A stretch of 8,618 nt of DNA from an uncultured Collinsella sp. (GTDB taxonomy: Bacteria > Actinomycetota > Coriobacteriia > Coriobacteriales > Coriobacteriaceae): contig CAUFMB010000070.1 in NCBI GenBank assembly GCA_959026535.1, positions 1-8,618 of the forward strand. The letters are read 5' to 3'. The notes beneath the pieces were generated by a model. It had not been told where the DNA came from, searched no databases, and saw only the letters and a list, made by a program, of their open reading frames with translations. Both the position numbers and the translations under genes were made by a program. Positions 5,949 to 8,618 of this stretch are shown piece after piece (the stretch's first letter is position 1; the number at the start of each line of letters is the position of its first letter).

Positions 5949-5976
5949 TTGCGCGTAAATCAAAAAGGTATATAGT
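5949..5976 (+). promoter_or_regulatory. Candidate promoter of the aldolase-kinase operon
   Basis: TTGCGC (5949-5954) and TATAGT (5971-5976) are 16 bp apart; the -10 differs from TATAAT at one position. Transcription would start near 5983-5985. The -10 box forms the left half of one operator copy, and the second copy lies downstream of the start, so binding would block the polymerase. TATAAA at 5981-5986 is a less likely alternative -10. Confidence 0.5.
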
Positions 5977-5984
5977 CGTCTATA
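5971..5984. promoter_or_regulatory. Operator copy A, before the aldolase gene
   Basis: TATAGTCGTCTATA is a 14-bp palindrome with a single mismatched pair (5976 and 5979). It matches the consensus TATAGACGTCTATA at 13 of 14 positions. It overlaps the proposed -10 box. Its centre is 22 bp from that of copy B, about two helical turns, so two dimers could bind the same face of the DNA. Confidence 0.75.
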
Positions 5985-5992
5985 AACAGGTA

Positions 5993-6006
5993 CATAGACG
6001 TCTATA
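5993..6006. promoter_or_regulatory. Operator copy B, before the aldolase gene
   Basis: CATAGACGTCTATA contains the perfect 12-bp palindrome ATAGACGTCTAT (5994-6005) and matches the consensus at 13 of 14 positions. It lies about 10 bp after the expected transcription start. A dyad of this size suits a dimeric helix-turn-helix repressor, for example of the GntR, LacI or DeoR types; the regulator is not in this window. Confidence 0.75.
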
Positions 6007-6061
6007 TAAGTATCTGGAACGAAAACTCAACTCGAATTGCCGTAACCCGGTTGGAGGAATC

Positions 6062-6904
6062 ATGGCAGTTGTAACTTCGACTGAGCTGATCCAGATTGCA
6101 CGCAAGAATGGATGGCTCCTTCCCGCATATAACACGACGAACATGGAGATGACCTTAGGTATCCTGGATGGATTGCAGAGGGCCGGCATGCCGGGCATCC
6201 TCCAGATCGCCCCTACCAACGTTAAGCTTTCCGATTACGGCATGATCGCCTCTATCGTTAAACGCGCGGCGGAGGACTATATCGTTCCCACGTGTCTGCA
6301 TCTTGACCACGGCAAGACGCTCGAGGATGTTCGACAGGCGGTTCAGGCCGGCTTTACCTCCGTTATGATCGACGGTGCCGCGTTGCCCTTTGAGGAGAAC
6401 ATTCGCTTCTCGCGCCAGGCAGTTGACTACTGCCATTGCTACGGCGTGCCCGTTGAGGCTGAGCTCGGTGCCATCAAGGGCAAAGAAGACGATCATGTTT
6501 CCGAGGCGGATCTTAAGACCGACCCCGATCAGGTTTGCGAGTTTGTGGAGCGCACGGGCTGCGACCTGTTGGCCGTGTCTATCGGCAACGTTCACGGCCT
6601 TGAGGATACGCCGCGCATCGATTTGCCGCTGCTTGAGAAGCTTGCCGAGGTGTCTCCGTGTCCCCTCGTTCTTCATGGTGGCTCGGGCATTCCCTATGAG
6701 ACCATCCACGCTATGCAGCCACACAAGATGTCCAAGATCAACATCGCAAGCGACCTGCGCAAGGCCTACATCACGACGGTTGGCAAGGCGTACGAGGCAA
6801 ACAACAACGAGCATAATCTCGCCAAGGTACTGATTGATACACGTAAGGCAGTTGCGGACGTTGCTTACAAGACGACGCGCGCCATCAACGGCATCGCTGA
6901 GTAG
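6062..6904 (+). CDS. Class II ketose-phosphate aldolase (FbaA/GatY/KbaY family)
   Basis: This 280-aa cytoplasmic zinc aldolase would cleave a ketose 1-phosphate or 1,6-bisphosphate to dihydroxyacetone phosphate and an aldehyde or glyceraldehyde 3-phosphate. The start is fixed by TTGGAGG (6051-6057), 4 nt before the ATG. The length fits the class IIb branch. Signature elements are HLDHGKTLEDV (80-90) with catalytic Asp82 and zinc ligand His83; VEAELGAIKGKEDDH (131-145) with Glu134; NVHG with zinc ligand His178; and LHGGSGIP with zinc ligand His205. KINIASDLRKAY follows as the second phosphate-binding segment. Fructose-bisphosphate, tagatose-bisphosphate and specialised sugar aldolases share these motifs, so the substrate is open. 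The XylB-like kinase following within 30 bp, and the specific operators upstream, argue for an inducible catabolic role rather than housekeeping glycolysis. Confidence 0.9.
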   Translation: MAVVTSTELIQIARKNGWLLPAYNTTNMEMTLGILDGLQRAGMPGILQIAPTNVKLSDYGMIASIVKRAAEDYIVPTCLHLDHGKTLEDVRQAVQAGFTSVMIDGAALPFEENIRFSRQAVDYCHCYGVPVEAELGAIKGKEDDHVSEADLKTDPDQVCEFVERTGCDLLAVSIGNVHGLEDTPRIDLPLLEKLAEVSPCPLVLHGGSGIPYETIHAMQPHKMSKINIASDLRKAYITTVGKAYEANNNEHNLAKVLIDTRKAVADVAYKTTRAINGIAE

Positions 6905-6934
6905 CGCGGAATTACGAACATGGATGAGGCGATA

Positions 6935-8410
6935 ATGGGTGCGCTCTACCTTGGTGTCGATGTGGGCACGTCATCGGTGAAGCTCACGTGCATTGACGAA
7001 GGCGGAAAAGTTGTCGCGACTGCGAGCGAGGCTTACGAGTGCTCTGAGCCTCATCCCGGTTGGCGGGAAATCAATCCCGAGACATGGTGGATCGCCATTT
7101 GCTCTGCATGCTCCCTGCTTGGAGAGAAAGTTGACCTGTCTCTAATAAAAGGCGTTGGCGCTACCGGGCAGATGCACACGACGGTCTTGATCGATGCCGA
7201 TGGGGTGTCAACGTGTCCCGCCATAATGTGGAACGACCAGCGCACGATTGACGCCGTCTTTACCGAGAAGCAGTGGGCACTGTCTGCGGGCTATCCTAAG
7301 GTCGCCAGCTTTCTTTCGACTGGGGTTCCGGCGATTAACCTTGCATGGATAGCTAAGAATAATCCTGAGGGCCTTTCAAAGAGCGAAGTGTTTCTTTCGG
7401 TTTCAGATTGGATTGCTCTCAAGTTTGGCGGGCGTGCTGGTACGGACTATTGCGGGGCTTCGACAACAGGGCTCTACGATAACGAGAGGCAAGCTTGGAT
7501 CGGTGAGGTCTGCGAGCATTTCGGAATCCCCGAGTCGTTGCTTCCCGTTGTCGAGCCTTCTGATGCCGTAATTGGGACCGTGGTTGAGAGAGCTTCAAGC
7601 GAGACGGGAATTCCCGCAGGTGCCATGATCGTGAGGGGAACGGGCGACAATCCCGCGGCAGCGATCTGCACGGGATGCCTTTTGGAGGGCGTCCCCACCA
7701 TCTCACTTGGAACAAGCGGCGTGCTGATGTATTCATCTGAGGGAGTGGACCTTCCGGCTGTTGGCAAGCCCGTGTTGTTCAAGTGGGGAAATACCCTTAA
7801 GACCCAAATTCAGCTGAGTATCAGATCGTGCGGCGGTGCCAAGGAATGGTGGTACGGGCAGATTCTAAGCAGTGAGTCCTACGATTTGGAGGACAAGGCC
7901 GTCGAGGACCCCTTCTACGACATGAGGGATCTCATGTTCTACCCCCATCTATCGGGAGAAAAAGTCCTGCACGGTTGCCCGTCGGTACGCGGTGCCTTTC
8001 TGGGGCTTGATCTTGACACGACTCGTTCCGAGCTCGAAAGGGCTCTGATGGAGGGCACGGCGTATGCCTTAAGGGAGCTCAAGGAGTCCGTGGACCATTC
8101 GGAAGAGTGGCGCAGCATCAGGCTCGTTGGAGGAGGGGCCAAGAACGATTTTTGGGCGCAAACGCTCTCCAACGTGTTGGGGGTCGATATGGTGCGGATG
8201 GAATCCTCCGGCGCCGGTCAGGGCACGGCGCTGCTGGCCCTCTCGGCTTCTTGCGGCCAAGACTTGACGGCGGTTGCCGCAGGGGTCTGCAGAAAACTCG
8301 ATTCCATTGAAAAAAACGACAGGGCCCATGAGCTCTACGACGCGCGTTTTAGCAGGTATATGCGTATATTTGAGGCACTCCAAATTATCTATGAGCTAAA
8401 TAGCGCGTAG
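6935..8410 (+). CDS. FGGY-family carbohydrate kinase, XylB (xylulokinase)-like
   Basis: This cytoplasmic kinase would transfer phosphate from ATP to a ketose or polyol, making the phosphorylated intermediate for the pathway. The ATG at 6935 is chosen because GATGAGG (6922-6928) sits 6 nt before it and the protein (491 aa) then begins just before the first beta strand. ATG 6920 would add five residues and has a weaker site. Visible motifs are the phosphate-binding LGVDVGTSSVKL with Asp9; HPGWREINPETWW; GQMH with His81; MWNDQRT; the likely catalytic base Asp238 in GTGDNPAAA; SLGTSG (257-262); and the adenosine-binding GGGAKNDFW (399-407). The GQMH and WNDQRT motifs favour the xylulokinase branch, but XylB usually has Gly after GQMH and here it is Thr, so specificity is uncertain. 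It is co-transcribed with the aldolase: the gap is 30 bp with no terminator. Confidence 0.9.
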   Translation: MGALYLGVDVGTSSVKLTCIDEGGKVVATASEAYECSEPHPGWREINPETWWIAICSACSLLGEKVDLSLIKGVGATGQMHTTVLIDADGVSTCPAIMWNDQRTIDAVFTEKQWALSAGYPKVASFLSTGVPAINLAWIAKNNPEGLSKSEVFLSVSDWIALKFGGRAGTDYCGASTTGLYDNERQAWIGEVCEHFGIPESLLPVVEPSDAVIGTVVERASSETGIPAGAMIVRGTGDNPAAAICTGCLLEGVPTISLGTSGVLMYSSEGVDLPAVGKPVLFKWGNTLKTQIQLSIRSCGGAKEWWYGQILSSESYDLEDKAVEDPFYDMRDLMFYPHLSGEKVLHGCPSVRGAFLGLDLDTTRSELERALMEGTAYALRELKESVDHSEEWRSIRLVGGGAKNDFWAQTLSNVLGVDMVRMESSGAGQGTALLALSASCGQDLTAVAAGVCRKLDSIEKNDRAHELYDARFSRYMRIFEALQIIYELNSA

Positions 8411-8593
8411 CCGTTTGTCTTGTAAAATCTACCGTTCACCGAAAGGAATGTGAGAAGGTAACTCGAAGAGCGGCCCCTTTGTAAGATATAGACAACCGTA
8501 GACAACCATGAGCGTATATGGCTGATTGAAAAGGAGGAGGGGGCGCTCAGGTAGAACGATAGAAGTAGCGAACATTAACTAAGGAGAATGAAA
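8411..8593 (+). other. Leader region before the last, partial gene
   Basis: No gene and no clear terminator are seen in these 183 bases, so the following gene may be co-transcribed with the kinase. A possible stem pairs GAGCGGCCCC (8468-8477) with GGGGCGCTC (8540-8548), leaving one bulged G. It encloses the TAGACAACC repeats and most of a purine run (8529-8543) resembling a strong ribosome-binding site but with no start codon at the right distance. No promoter with both boxes could be assigned. The five-codon frame starting at 8508 has no ribosome-binding site. Confidence 0.4.
8489..8507 (+). repeat. Direct repeat of TAGACAACC
   Basis: TAGACAACC occurs at 8489-8497 and 8499-8507, exactly 10 bp apart. 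The first copy sits in TATAGAC (8487-8493), the half-site of the palindromic operators found before the HAD and aldolase genes. It could be a weaker binding site of the same regulator, arranged as direct half-sites on one face of the DNA. No full palindrome is present. Confidence 0.4.
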
Positions 8594-8618
8594 ATGGGAG
8601 CAGTAAACGATTTCCTTA
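8594..8618 (+). CDS. Start of an unidentified gene, cut by the window end
   Basis: An ATG at 8594 lies 7 nt after AAGGAG (8581-8586). Eight codons are visible, encoding MGAVNDFL, with the frame still open at the end. An in-frame ATG at 8588 is too close to the ribosome-binding site. The fragment is too short to identify. The position, same strand after the kinase with no terminator, makes a transporter component or further sugar enzyme plausible, but this is only inferred from context. Confidence 0.6.

Noticed and set aside
8423..8428. TAAAAT considered as a -10 box for the last gene
   Set aside because: No -35-like sequence lies 16-18 bp upstream, and the TG is one base too close for an extended -10 element.

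Overview
The window looks like a stretch of chromosome from a moderately GC-rich Gram-positive bacterium, most plausibly an actinobacterium of the Coriobacteriia (Collinsella-like). This is an inference from GC- and GTG-rich codon choice, strong AAGGAGG ribosome-binding sites, short intergenic terminators and the gene content; there is no rRNA or other phylogenetic marker here. All genes found lie on the + strand.

Positions 1-2634 hold a polar amino-acid ABC importer. A candidate promoter (58-86) is followed by three copies of an 8-bp motif (73-124), then a Tat-type lipoprotein substrate-binding protein (143-1003). A 103-bp imperfect palindrome (1004-1106) separates it from the permease (1154-1807) and ATPase (1800-2564), which overlap by 8 bp. 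A strong terminator (2600-2634) closes the operon.

Positions 2635-5096 hold one gene, an elongation factor G-like protein (2875-4950), behind a long leader that can fold into several hairpins. Its ribosome-facing domain IV is well preserved. Its GTPase domain keeps the P-loop but has lost the usual DxxG/His, NKxD and SA motifs. Two intrinsic terminators follow in tandem (4988-5019, 5060-5096).

Positions 5097-8618 hold a small carbohydrate-phosphate module. It contains a monocistronic HAD phosphatase/phosphoglucomutase-like gene (5221-5877), a class II ketose-phosphate aldolase (6062-6904), an XylB-like FGGY sugar kinase (6935-8410), and the first eight codons of another gene (8594-). The HAD promoter and the aldolase-kinase promoter share a near-perfect 14-bp palindrome, TATAGACGTCTATA (one copy and two copies), placed on or just after the -10 box. 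This points to one local repressor controlling both units. Half-sites recur before the last gene. Together the enzymes could phosphorylate a ketose, cleave the ketose phosphate to a triose phosphate plus an aldehyde or triose phosphate, and dephosphorylate or isomerise a side product. The substrate cannot be read from the sequence.

The most promising leads are the shared palindromic operator with its uncharacterised sugar module, the EF-G-like protein with a degenerate G domain, the large palindrome inside the ABC operon, and the structured leader of the EF-G-like gene. No mobile element, CRISPR array, tRNA or rRNA was seen.
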